Shown one piece after another: positions 39,746 to 47,750 of a stretch of DNA of 64,000 nt. Under the pieces are notes generated by a model. The model was given only the letters and a program-made list of their open reading frames with translations. It did no database searches and was not told the DNA's origin. Made by a program: the position numbers and the translations under genes. Origin of the DNA: Paracoccus alkanivorans (GTDB lineage Bacteria; Pseudomonadota; Alphaproteobacteria; Rhodobacterales; Rhodobacteraceae); NCBI RefSeq assembly GCF_003697785.1, contig NZ_QOKZ01000006.1, forward strand, positions 248,001 to 312,000. The letters run 5' to 3'. Positions within the stretch are counted from its first letter, which is position 1. Each line of letters begins with the position of its first letter.

Positions 39746-41233
39746 TCATGCCAATGGGCGGAATTCCCCTGCCGTTTCGGTTGCACGGCTGACCACCACG
39801 ATCGCGGCCCATGCCAGGATGAAGCCGGGGATGATCTCGTAGATACCCGGCCCGCCCAGAAAGCTGCCGTCCCAGCCAAGGGCCGTCCATGCCATGACGG
39901 TCGCCGCACCGGTGACTAGGCCCGCGACCGCGCCCGTCCCGCTCATCTTGTCCCAGGTCAGCGACAGGATCATCAGCGGGCCGAAAGCGGCGCCGAAACC
40001 CGCCCAGGCATGGGCCACCAGACCCAGTATGTTCGAGTTCGGGTCCCCGGCGACCAGTGCCGCCACGATCCCCACCGCCAGAACGGAAATCCGGCCGACC
40101 GTGACCAATTGCCTGTCGCTCGCCTCGCGGTTCAGGAACAGCCGGTAGAAATCCTCGGTCAGCGACGAGGACGAGACCAGCAGCTGGCTGGAGATCGTGC
40201 TCATGATCGCGGCCAGCAGGGCGGCATAAAGGAACCCCGTCACCAGCGGATGGAACAGCAGGTTCGACAGGACGATGAACAGAGTTTCGGGATCGTCCAG
40301 CGCCAGGCCCGTCCGCTCGACATAGGCGCGCCCGAAGATCCCCAGGCTCACCGCCCCGATCAGCGAAATTGCCATCCAGCCCATGCCGATATTGCGGGCT
40401 GCGGGAACCTCTGCGACCGAGCGGACGGCCATGAAGCGTACGATGATATGGGGCTGCCCGAAATAGCCCAGCCCCCATGTCACCGCGGACAGAAAGCCGA
40501 AAAAGGTCAGGCCGCTGAACAGCGACAGGAAATCCGGATCTACCCGGGTAACGGTTTGGGCCGCCTGCCCGATGCCGTCGCCCTGCCCCGTCGTCAGGAT
40601 GACGACCGGCATGATGACGAGCGCCAGCATCATGATGCAGCCCTGAACGAAATCGGTCAGGCTGACCGCGAGGAAACCGCCAATCACCGTATAGGTCAGG
40701 ACGATGATCAGCGTGAACCAGACACCGACCGCGTAATCGCTCATTCCGCCGATATTGAACAGATCGCCAAAGGCGCTGGAAAAAAGCTTGCCGCCGGCGA
40801 CGAGGCCCGAAGCCGTGTAGACCGCGAAGAACAGCACGATGATGATCGCCGAAACCATGCGCAGCGCCATTGCTCGGCTCGGAAAGCGGTTCGCCAAGAA
40901 CTGCGGCACGGTCAGCGCATTGTCATATCGCTCGGTCTGCTCTCGCAGGCGCGGGGCGACGACGATCCAGTTGACCAATGCGCCCACGAACAGGCCGATG
41001 CCGATCCAGGCCTCGACCAGCCCGCTGGCATAAAGCGCGCCGGGCAGGCCCAGCAGCAACCAGCCGCTCATATCCGACGCACCTGCCGAAAGCGCGGCCA
41101 CGGCGGGCCCCAATTGACGGCCGCCAAGCATGTATTCCTCGGAATTCGATGTCGAGCGCTGCGCTGCGTAGACACCGATCGCGATCATCAGGCCGAAGTA
41201 GAGAAGCAGACTTATCCAGACGCCGACAGCCAT
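39746..41233 (-). CDS. putP: Sodium/proline-type symporter, SSS family
   Basis: A 495-residue, twelve- or thirteen-segment membrane protein of the sodium:solute symporter family, closest in pattern to PutP: SAGASDMSGWLLLGLPGALY (about residues 49-68) and TSNSEEYMLGGRQLGP near the N-terminus. The family's sodium and substrate sites lie in the first two helices. Proline is the likely substrate, but its position beside a complete hut operon also allows a histidine or related role. Start 41233, with AAGGAGAAG upstream. A 205-base gap separates it from the isoaspartyl peptidase upstream. Confidence 0.85.
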   Translation of the reverse strand: MAVGVWISLLLYFGLMIAIGVYAAQRSTSNSEEYMLGGRQLGPAVAALSAGASDMSGWLLLGLPGALYASGLVEAWIGIGLFVGALVNWIVVAPRLREQTERYDNALTVPQFLANRFPSRAMALRMVSAIIIVLFFAVYTASGLVAGGKLFSSAFGDLFNIGGMSDYAVGVWFTLIIVLTYTVIGGFLAVSLTDFVQGCIMMLALVIMPVVILTTGQGDGIGQAAQTVTRVDPDFLSLFSGLTFFGFLSAVTWGLGYFGQPHIIVRFMAVRSVAEVPAARNIGMGWMAISLIGAVSLGIFGRAYVERTGLALDDPETLFIVLSNLLFHPLVTGFLYAALLAAIMSTISSQLLVSSSSLTEDFYRLFLNREASDRQLVTVGRISVLAVGIVAALVAGDPNSNILGLVAHAWAGFGAAFGPLMILSLTWDKMSGTGAVAGLVTGAATVMAWTALGWDGSFLGGPGIYEIIPGFILAWAAIVVVSRATETAGEFRPLA

Positions 41234-41438
41234 GGTTTTCTTCTCCTTTTCAGTCTCTTTCTTCGGGTTTCCGTTATCGAGCCTTAATACAACTCGCGGC
41301 TGATGACCACGCCCTGGCGCGAGATCGCGATCCCGGCCGGCATGGGCCCGATCGTGAACCGGAGGCCGAACGGTGAAAACGACTGCAGCAGTTGCCGTGG
41401 CCAGATTGCGGTTCCGTTCGATCCGGAACCACCAAGGC

Positions 41439-42377
41439 TTACCTATCGTCGTATATTCCCGTATGGATCCTGCCATCCGGATCGGACCAGGCGCGATACA
41501 TGCCGGGGCTGTTGAAAGGCAGGCAGACATTGCCTTTCCGATCCACCGCGATCAGCCCGCCTGATCCGCCGATCCGGCCAAGTTCGGCGACGAGATCCCC
41601 GGCGGCCCGGGCAAGGGCTTGCCCGCCCCAACGCATTCGGGCGTCGATCTCGTGCCCGACCGCCCAACGGATGAAATATTCGCCATGTCCCGTGGCCGAG
41701 ATCGCTGCGGTTTCGTCATCGGCCCAGGTGCCGGCGCCGATAACCGGGCTGTCGCCGACCCGGCCGGGCATTTTCGCCGTCATGCCGCCGGTCGAGGTCG
41801 CCGCCGCCAGATGGCCGGAACAATCCAGGGCCACCGCGCCGACCGTGCCATGCCTGCGCGCCGGATCGCAATCGTCGGGCTGGCCGAGGCGGCGGCGCTC
41901 CAGTTCGGCCTGCAACGCCGCGCGGCGCGGTTCTGTTCCGAACCAGTCCGGCTCCATCATTTCCAACCCCGAAGCCTCGCAAAAGCGGCGGGCACCATCG
42001 CCGGACAGAAGCACGTGATCGGTCTGTTCCATCACCGCACGGGCGGCCAGAACCGGGTGACGCGGACCGCAAATTCCCGAGATCGCGCCGCATTCCCGCG
42101 TCGCTCCATCCATGATCGCCGCGTCCATCTCGTGCGTGGCATCCGAGGTGAAAACCGCACCGCGTCCGGCATTGAACAACGGGTCCTCTTCCAGCGCCAT
42201 CACCGAGGCCGTCACCGCATCCAGCGCGGTGCCACCCCTTTGCAGCACCTCCAGCCCCGCTGCCAGGCAAGCGCGCAGCCCATGGTGATAGGCGGCTTCG
42301 CGTTCGGGCTTCATCCGGGATTTCAGGATGGTTCCGGCGCCACCATGCAGGGCGATGACGGGGGTGATATCGGTCAT
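41439..42377 (-). CDS. Isoaspartyl peptidase / L-asparaginase (Ntn-hydrolase)
   Basis: A 312-residue plant-type asparaginase precursor. Self-cleavage exposes the nucleophilic Thr in HGTVGAVALDCSG (about residue 180). Other conserved sites are LHGGAGTILKSR at the start and RVGDSPVIGAGTWAD and GHGEYFIRW further on. It hydrolyses isoaspartyl dipeptides and asparagine. It lies 49 bases after a DmpA-like peptidase, likely in one operon; both are self-processing Ntn-type enzymes. Confidence 0.9.
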   Translation of the reverse strand: MTDITPVIALHGGAGTILKSRMKPEREAAYHHGLRACLAAGLEVLQRGGTALDAVTASVMALEEDPLFNAGRGAVFTSDATHEMDAAIMDGATRECGAISGICGPRHPVLAARAVMEQTDHVLLSGDGARRFCEASGLEMMEPDWFGTEPRRAALQAELERRRLGQPDDCDPARRHGTVGAVALDCSGHLAAATSTGGMTAKMPGRVGDSPVIGAGTWADDETAAISATGHGEYFIRWAVGHEIDARMRWGGQALARAAGDLVAELGRIGGSGGLIAVDRKGNVCLPFNSPGMYRAWSDPDGRIHTGIYDDR

Positions 42378-42426
42378 GACTGAGGACTCCTTTCAGCGCA
42401 GGGTCGGTATTTTGGCGATGGAACCG

Positions 42427-43452
42427 TCAGATGCCGGAATCGAGCCAGTCCGACAACAGCGGGCGGCTCTTCCCATCTTTTCCTGAGACGGCGGTTGCCG
42501 CACAAAGCGCGTTCAGCACGGCTTCTTCGGTGGCCTCGCAGGCAGCACGGAACATGTCGTCGATATGGCTGTCATGCAGCCGCCGGATCGTAAGGAAATC
42601 GCTTTCGGCACCATGCGGAACGCGATTCGCCGTGGTAAAGCCCAGCACGATATCCCCGCTGCCATGCCCCCAGAAGGCCCCGAGCCGGGCCAGCCCCGCC
42701 CCCGCCCGGCGGCAAATCCGCTGCAACTGGCGCTGATCGACCGGCATGTCGGTCGCCAGCACCACGATGACCGAACCTTTCTCGGGGCGGGACGGCTGGC
42801 GCAGATCGGGGCGGCGGCCATCGGGAAGGATCAAATCCCCAGCCCGTCCGAAATTCGCCAGCACCAGCACACCAAGATGCCGCGTTTCACCCGATATAAT
42901 CACCTGCCGCGAAGCGCTGCCGATCCCGCCCTTGAAGCCGAAACAGGTCATTCCGGTGCCCGCGCCGACCGAACCTTCGGCAAAATCCGCCCCTGCGGAG
43001 TCGATGGCGGCGATGGCGTCGGCCTCGGTCACGGCCATTGCCTGGATATCCGACAGGGCGCCATCGTTGCACTCGCCGACCACCGCATTCACCGTCGAGC
43101 TTTCGCGCCCGATATCGGGGTTTTCGGCGATTGCGCGCCCGATCAGCGCATCGACGCAACGCCCGACTCCGAAGGTGTTGGTCAGCAGAACCGGCGTTTC
43201 CAGCAGACCCAGCTCGGCCAGCTGCACCAGTCCCGCGCTCTTGCCGAAGCCGTTCACGACCTCGACGGCCGCCGTCAGTTTCCGCCGGAAAAGGTTACCC
43301 GGTTGCGGGACGATCGCGGTCACGCCAGTATTCACCGCACCTCGCCGGATGGTCCGGTGACCGACCGTAACCCCCGGCACATCGGTTATCGCGTTGCGCG
43401 CGCCCGCGGACATAAGCCCCGGCCCCGCAGCGAAATCCCGATATCGCGCCAT
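42427..43452 (-). CDS. P1 family (DmpA-like) aminopeptidase
   Basis: A 341-residue DmpA/OAT-type precursor. Family signatures are ITDVPGVTVGHRTI (about residues 22-35), SVGAGTGMTCFGFKGGIG (about 161-178) and the likely cleavage and nucleophile site GHGSGDIVLGF (about 264), where the serine would become the new N-terminus. DmpA releases N-terminal D- or L-amino acids and beta-amino acids from peptides. Start 43452 with GAAGGAG upstream. It precedes the isoaspartyl peptidase. Confidence 0.87.
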   Translation of the reverse strand: MARYRDFAAGPGLMSAGARNAITDVPGVTVGHRTIRRGAVNTGVTAIVPQPGNLFRRKLTAAVEVVNGFGKSAGLVQLAELGLLETPVLLTNTFGVGRCVDALIGRAIAENPDIGRESSTVNAVVGECNDGALSDIQAMAVTEADAIAAIDSAGADFAEGSVGAGTGMTCFGFKGGIGSASRQVIISGETRHLGVLVLANFGRAGDLILPDGRRPDLRQPSRPEKGSVIVVLATDMPVDQRQLQRICRRAGAGLARLGAFWGHGSGDIVLGFTTANRVPHGAESDFLTIRRLHDSHIDDMFRAACEATEEAVLNALCAATAVSGKDGKSRPLLSDWLDSGI

Positions 43453-44008
43453 CCTGTCTCCTTCCGCGATGTAATATGACTGCCGGGCTCCGTGAACCCC
43501 GCGTTTCATCCGACCAGCCCTGTCTGCACCCGCGCGGCCCGCTGGTAAAGCTCTCAAAGATGCGGGGACCGGAATGCTCCTCTCCCGGTATCCCAATGGA
43601 AGCAATGACCGGTTACGCCCCGGTCATGTCACGCATGGCCCTTCGCCAGGTTTGCCCGGTGCATGCCCGATATATTCCAGCAATCGATGGCGCTTTCTAT
43701 GCAGGCTGGTCAACCTCGGATGCCGGCCAAAAAGGAGCGGGTTCAGCACAGGCCGGCAGTGCCGGTGGTCAGGCCGAAGCCCCCGGACACCCACCCGGAA
43801 CCCGATGCGGACACAAGCTGAAACACGACGGTTCCAACCTTTTTTCTGACTGCGTTACGGGGCGCGATACCTCCCTGTTGACCGCCCCGCATAAGGCATC
43901 TATCTACCGGCAGGTTGCTGCGCCGTTTGCTGCGGGACTGTTGCGGGAATCGCGACCGCAGCGACATTCGAGGGGCAAGCCGGAAGGCTAACCCCTCGGG
44001 ATGACCGT
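43453..44008. other. 556-bp stretch without a supported gene, upstream of tRNA-Leu
   Basis: Neither strand shows a protein with family-like features, although some frames stay open through the stretch. The first part must hold the promoter of the DmpA-like/isoaspartyl peptidase operon, but no convincing hexamers stand out. The rest may be degraded sequence; I see no inverted repeats or insertion-sequence ends. Confidence 0.5.
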
Positions 44009-44093
44009 GCGGGTGTGGCGAAACTGGTAGACGCACCAGATTTAGGTTCTGGCGCCGCAAGGCGTGGGGGTTCAAGTCCCTCCACCCGCACCA
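44009..44093 (+). tRNA. tRNA-Leu (anticodon UAG)
   Basis: An 85-base class II tRNA with encoded CCA. The acceptor stem GCGGGTG pairs with CACCCGC. The anticodon stem CCAGA/TCTGG encloses loop TTTAGGT with anticodon TAG, reading CUA leucine codons. The long variable arm CGCCGCAAGGCGT and T-loop TTCAAGT confirm leucine identity. Confidence 0.97.
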
Positions 44094-44224
44094 TTCAATC
44101 CCCAGCAATTGCTGATAAACCCTTGCATTCCGTTGCCCCGCCGGTTTTTCCGTTACAGGCTCGGTCAGGAAAAGCCGTATGATGGGCAATTGTCGCCAAC
44201 CAGAGATACAGGGAGAAAGCCGAG

Positions 44225-44758
44225 ATGTTCTCCGGCAACCGAAACGCTGTCGTCGCAACCTCCATTGTGATCCTTCTTGCCACTGGGTGCACGCTTGCCG
44301 AAAGCAACAAGGGCCACACTGGCGCCGAAATGTCACCTGCCGGAGAAGCGCGATGCATTTCCACGACAACAGCGCAACAAGAGTTTGGCGTTCGGGCCAC
44401 GAACGATGCCCGAAGCCGTGCCGGCTTGCCGCCAGTCAGGGCAAACGCCACACTTGCCCGCGCGGCGGCAGAGCAGGCCTGCGATATGGCCCGGCAAGGG
44501 CGGATGACACATGCCGGTAGCTCGGCGAGCCGCCCCGGGCAACGAGTGAAGGCATTGGGCTATCGCCCCCGGATCACCGCAGAGAACATCGCGGCGGGTC
44601 CTTACAATCTTGAACAGGTTCTTTCAGTATGGAGTTCGTCCAGCGGACATCTCCGCAATATTTCGATTCCGCAGATACGTGATTTCGGCATCGGGCAGGC
44701 GATTGGTCCGGACGGGAGGACTCGATACTGGGCAGCTGTCTACGGCGCTCCCAGGTAA
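44225..44758 (+). CDS. CAP-domain (SCP-like) lipoprotein
   Basis: A 177-residue exported protein with lipobox LATGC at about residues 18-22, so a lipid-anchored cysteine is expected. The CAP/SCP domain follows: FGVRATNDARSRAGLPPVRAN (here in part), ACDMARQGRMTHAGSS (about 90) with the conserved His, ENIAAGPYNLEQVLSVWSSS and GHLRNISIPQIRDFGIG. The two His, and the Glu of AEN, form the usual metal-binding cavity. Function in bacteria is uncertain. It lies 131 bases after the tRNA-Leu gene. Confidence 0.85.
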   Translation: MFSGNRNAVVATSIVILLATGCTLAESNKGHTGAEMSPAGEARCISTTTAQQEFGVRATNDARSRAGLPPVRANATLARAAAEQACDMARQGRMTHAGSSASRPGQRVKALGYRPRITAENIAAGPYNLEQVLSVWSSSSGHLRNISIPQIRDFGIGQAIGPDGRTRYWAAVYGAPR

Positions 44759-44880
44759 AGTGGGCTGCGCCACCAGTGCATGGTTTGAGCAAGCCAGCGG
44801 GCATTGTAGATGGCGTGCAGGGACCGTGACGAGGCGGCGCAACATACTGGGCATGACCGCTCCCTGTCGAATTTTTGTAA

Positions 44881-45468
44881 CTATCCCTGGAATCCACCGT
44901 CATTCAGATACTGGCTTTCCTCGGGTGTCAGCGCCCGGTCGAAGATCGGCTGCCTGTGGGGAAACCGGCCGAAGCGGGCGATAATGCTGTGGTGGCGTTT
45001 GGCCCGGTGAAGCCCCGAGGGCAGGTAGCGGCGATGCAGTTCCAGCGACAGTTCCTGATCTTCAGGCGTTTCGGAATGAGCGAAGGGCAGCAGCATGAAG
45101 ACAAGCAAATCTCGCGGCACCAGGTCAAGAAAGCCTTGCTGCTCAGCGAGGCGGGCCACCGCCAGGGCCTTTCCGTCTGTGCGATACATTCGTTTCGTGC
45201 CCCGAAAAGCATTGCGGGGATATTGATCGAGCAGGATCAGAAGCGCGAGGCAGCCGTCGGGTGTGGCCTCCCATGCCGCAAGATCGCCTGCCGTGGCAGC
45301 GTCATGCAATGTTTCAAAACATGCGCGAAAGGCAGCATCAAACGCGGGCGATTGGGAAAACCAGTTCTCCGCAGCGTCCCGCCACCATGCAATCACCTCG
45401 CCGATACGCGGGTCGGTCAGAAAGGCCACCTCGCGGCGGCCGAATGTCTTTTGAAACGGATTATCCAT
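44881..45468 (-). CDS. DUF924 family protein
   Basis: A 195-residue all-helical protein. The conserved DUF924 core is visible: IGEVIAWWRDAAENWFSQSPAFDAAF near residue 22, GCLALLILLDQYPRNAFRGTKRMY (about residues 72-95) and LPFAHSETPEDQELSLELHRR (about 127), TPR-like. Function is unknown. I chose the ATG at 45468 (MDNPFQK), because the longer in-frame extension shows no conservation-like pattern. It ends about 62 bases before the SDR's stop on the same strand. Confidence 0.85.
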   Translation of the reverse strand: MDNPFQKTFGRREVAFLTDPRIGEVIAWWRDAAENWFSQSPAFDAAFRACFETLHDAATAGDLAAWEATPDGCLALLILLDQYPRNAFRGTKRMYRTDGKALAVARLAEQQGFLDLVPRDLLVFMLLPFAHSETPEDQELSLELHRRYLPSGLHRAKRHHSIIARFGRFPHRQPIFDRALTPEESQYLNDGGFQG

Positions 45469-45530
45469 TGCGCGCCCCGATCTTGCTGATTGGAAAAGGC
45501 CGGTGGCAAAATGCCACCGGCCAAAGAGGA

Positions 45531-46304
45531 TCACTTGGTCGTGTAACCGCCGTTCACGAGGATCGTCTGGCCAGTCATCCACCACCCGCCGGAGACCATG
45601 AAGATGATCCAGGGCGCGATATCCTCGATATCGGTCAAGCCGGTCTTCGAGAACGGAGAGAGCGCCGCCGCCGTCTTGTGATAGGCAATCGCATCCTCTC
45701 CTTCGGCGGGATAGAAGAACGGGGTATCCATCGGGCCCGGCCCGATCGCGGTGACCGAGATGCCGCGCTCGCCCAGTTCCTTCGACGCCGCACGGGTAAA
45801 ATGCTCGACCGGAGCTTTCAGCCCCTCGTAGGCGGCATAGAAAGGCGTGTAGGCGCCGAGAAGCGAGGTCACGATCGTGCAGATCTTGCCGTTGTCGTTG
45901 ACGTGCCTGCCCGCCTCCTTCAGGAAGAAAAAGGCCGATTTGACATTGACCGCGCAGGACAGGTCAAAGACCTCTTCGGTCACTTCGGCCATCGGTTTCT
46001 TCACCACCATGCCGACGGTGTTGATCGCGATGTCCGGGCGTCCCACGGCGGCGACCGTGTCCGCAAACAGTTTCTCCATCGCCGCCGCCGACGTCAGGTC
46101 GGCCTGGAAGGCGACTGCTTCGGCACCTGCGGATTTGATTGCCGCGACCGTTTCATCCGCCGCCGCCCTGGTCGCATCGCTGTTGTAATGAATGACGACG
46201 GCTTTTGCGCCGGCTCCGGCGAATTCGCGGGCCAGCAAGCCGCCCAGGTTCTTGGCACCACCCGCAATCAGAACCACTTTGCCTTCAATGCTGTTTCTCG
46301 ACAT
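45531..46304 (-). CDS. Short-chain dehydrogenase/reductase
   Basis: A 257-residue SDR. The cofactor motif is LIAGGAKNLGGLLA (about residues 13-26), TVGMVVKKP (about 98) replaces the usual NNAG, the catalytic Ser is in VTSLLGAYTPFYAAYEGLK (about 147-165), and Tyr-x3-Lys is YEGLK. The pattern favours the classical NADP- or NAD-dependent type; the unusual INTVG motif and substrate remain unresolved. AAAGGAAATG precedes the ATG at 46304. It is divergent from a LysR regulator across a dyad, so it is likely its target. Confidence 0.87.
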   Translation of the reverse strand: MSRNSIEGKVVLIAGGAKNLGGLLAREFAGAGAKAVVIHYNSDATRAAADETVAAIKSAGAEAVAFQADLTSAAAMEKLFADTVAAVGRPDIAINTVGMVVKKPMAEVTEEVFDLSCAVNVKSAFFFLKEAGRHVNDNGKICTIVTSLLGAYTPFYAAYEGLKAPVEHFTRAASKELGERGISVTAIGPGPMDTPFFYPAEGEDAIAYHKTAAALSPFSKTGLTDIEDIAPWIIFMVSGGWWMTGQTILVNGGYTTK

Positions 46305-46392
46305 GTCATTTCCTTTTTTCGCTCTGAGAACGCCGCCCGAAGCGACGTCTTGCGAAAATATGACCTGTCTTGACTTACAGATAAACATGCCG

Positions 46393-46415
46393 TTCCTGTC
46401 ATCATTTGACAGGAA
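46393..46415. promoter_or_regulatory. LysR-type operator dyad, SDR/LysR intergenic region
   Basis: TTCCTGTCA (46393-46401) and TGACAGGAA (46407-46415) form a perfect 9-bp inverted repeat with a 5-base spacer. It lies 15 bases before the LysR start in the divergent gap of 126 bases. LysR regulators bind T-N11-A dyads of this kind. That it regulates the SDR is inference. Confidence 0.65.
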
Positions 46416-46430
46416 TGACGAACAATAGAC

Positions 46431-47342
46431 ATGGACCGAATTCATCAGATGCGCATCTTCGTTCAGGTCGTGGAGAGCGGGAATTTCACGCGCGCGGCCG
46501 CAGCACTCGGCCTGCCGCGCTCTACCGTATCCAGCATGGTGCAGGCGCTCGAGGACCGCCTGGGCGTTCAACTCTTGCAGCGCACGACCCGCGTGGTGCG
46601 TCCGACGCAGGAAGGTCTGCAATTCGCCGATACCGCCCGCGACCTGGTTGACGCTGTCGCTCAGGCCGAAGGCCAGTTCCGGCATCGGCCCGAAGAGGTC
46701 TCCGGTCGTTTGCGTATCGACATGCCAAGCCGGATTGCGCGGCGCCTCGTCATCCCGCATCTGCAGGACTTTCGCAGGCTCTATCCGGCGGTGGCGCTGG
46801 ACATCAGTGCCACCGACCGGATGATCGACCTGGTTTCAGAAGGGATCGATGCGGTGGTGCGCCTGGCCGTGCTGGAGGACAGCGACCTGATCTGCCGCAG
46901 GATTGGTGTGGTGCCGATACTGACCTGCGGTGGCGCCGACTACATCGCGCGTTACGGAACGCCGAGGACTCCTGCCGATCTGACGGATCATCATCTGGTC
47001 AATTATGCGCTCCGGATGCCCGCCCTTTCCGCCGAGTGGGACGGGCTGGAGAACGGACGCGAGATCACCGTTGCCATGCAAAGCCATCTCTGCGTCGACA
47101 ATGCCGAGAGCTATGTCGCCGGGGCGCTGCACGGGCACGGGCTGATCCAGGTGCCTGCGCATGACGTGGCCGACGACATTGCCGCCGGACGTCTGGTCGA
47201 AGTGCTGGGCGATTACCGCCCTGCTCCGATCCCGATTTCCATCCTTTATGCCCGGCGACGGCATCTCGCGCCTCGCCTGAAGGTGTTCATGGACTGGATG
47301 GAGGGGCTGCTGCGTGCCGAAGGGTTCGCCGAACTTCAATAA
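46431..47342 (+). CDS. LysR family transcriptional regulator
   Basis: A 303-residue LysR regulator. The N-terminal winged HTH (about residues 1-60) includes VVESGNFTRAAAALGLPRSTVSSMVQALE and RLGVQLLQRTTR; the effector-binding domain follows (about 90-295), with LVNYALRMP and SYVAGALHGHGLIQVPAHDV. It resembles the regulators of SDR or aldo/keto-type detoxification genes. It is divergent from such an SDR with a clear dyad between them. The effector is unknown. Confidence 0.92.
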   Translation: MDRIHQMRIFVQVVESGNFTRAAAALGLPRSTVSSMVQALEDRLGVQLLQRTTRVVRPTQEGLQFADTARDLVDAVAQAEGQFRHRPEEVSGRLRIDMPSRIARRLVIPHLQDFRRLYPAVALDISATDRMIDLVSEGIDAVVRLAVLEDSDLICRRIGVVPILTCGGADYIARYGTPRTPADLTDHHLVNYALRMPALSAEWDGLENGREITVAMQSHLCVDNAESYVAGALHGHGLIQVPAHDVADDIAAGRLVEVLGDYRPAPIPISILYARRRHLAPRLKVFMDWMEGLLRAEGFAELQ

Positions 47343-47750
47343 TCAAGACAGTTCGGGAGCCGCAACGGGCACACCGTGAAATGCGGTGGCGATAGCATTC
47401 GAGATCATTGGCCGGCCGTTTCGATCAATGCATCCAGCAAGCCGGAGGCATCCCCGTTCACGACGATCCAATTCATTACCTCTTCCGTCATCGAAGTCTC
47501 ATTCGAATCGCTTATGGTCGAACCATATGACGATGCTGCATATACAGCCGAGCGGATCTGCCGCTTTGGCTGGCGACGCGGAGCCATATCGGCGACAGGC
47601 CAATGTTACCGGAATTGCCCGACATCCGGTCTGGCTCCGCGATGACAGGAAGGCTTCGATCTATATCCCGGCAGCCCATCGCCTGTGACGAGAGCCCGCG
47701 GTCTTGATGTTGGCAAGTGCCGGTTTCGGGCCTCGGGAAACGATCACCGG
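47343..47750. other. 408-bp stretch without a confident gene between LysR and DUF2207
   Basis: Several short open frames exist, including a 53-codon plus-strand frame at 47527-47688 and a 60-codon minus-strand frame at 47405-47587. Neither has a clear ribosome site or recognisable family. No terminator or promoter is evident. The stretch could hold a small gene or a remnant; I cannot support either. Confidence 0.4.

Noticed and set aside
43476-43991. 171-codon plus-strand frame before tRNA-Leu
   Set aside because: Composition and lack of domains suggest a chance frame; no convincing start signal.
47405-47688. Short frames in the LysR-DUF2207 gap
   Set aside because: No ribosome site or family likeness on either strand.
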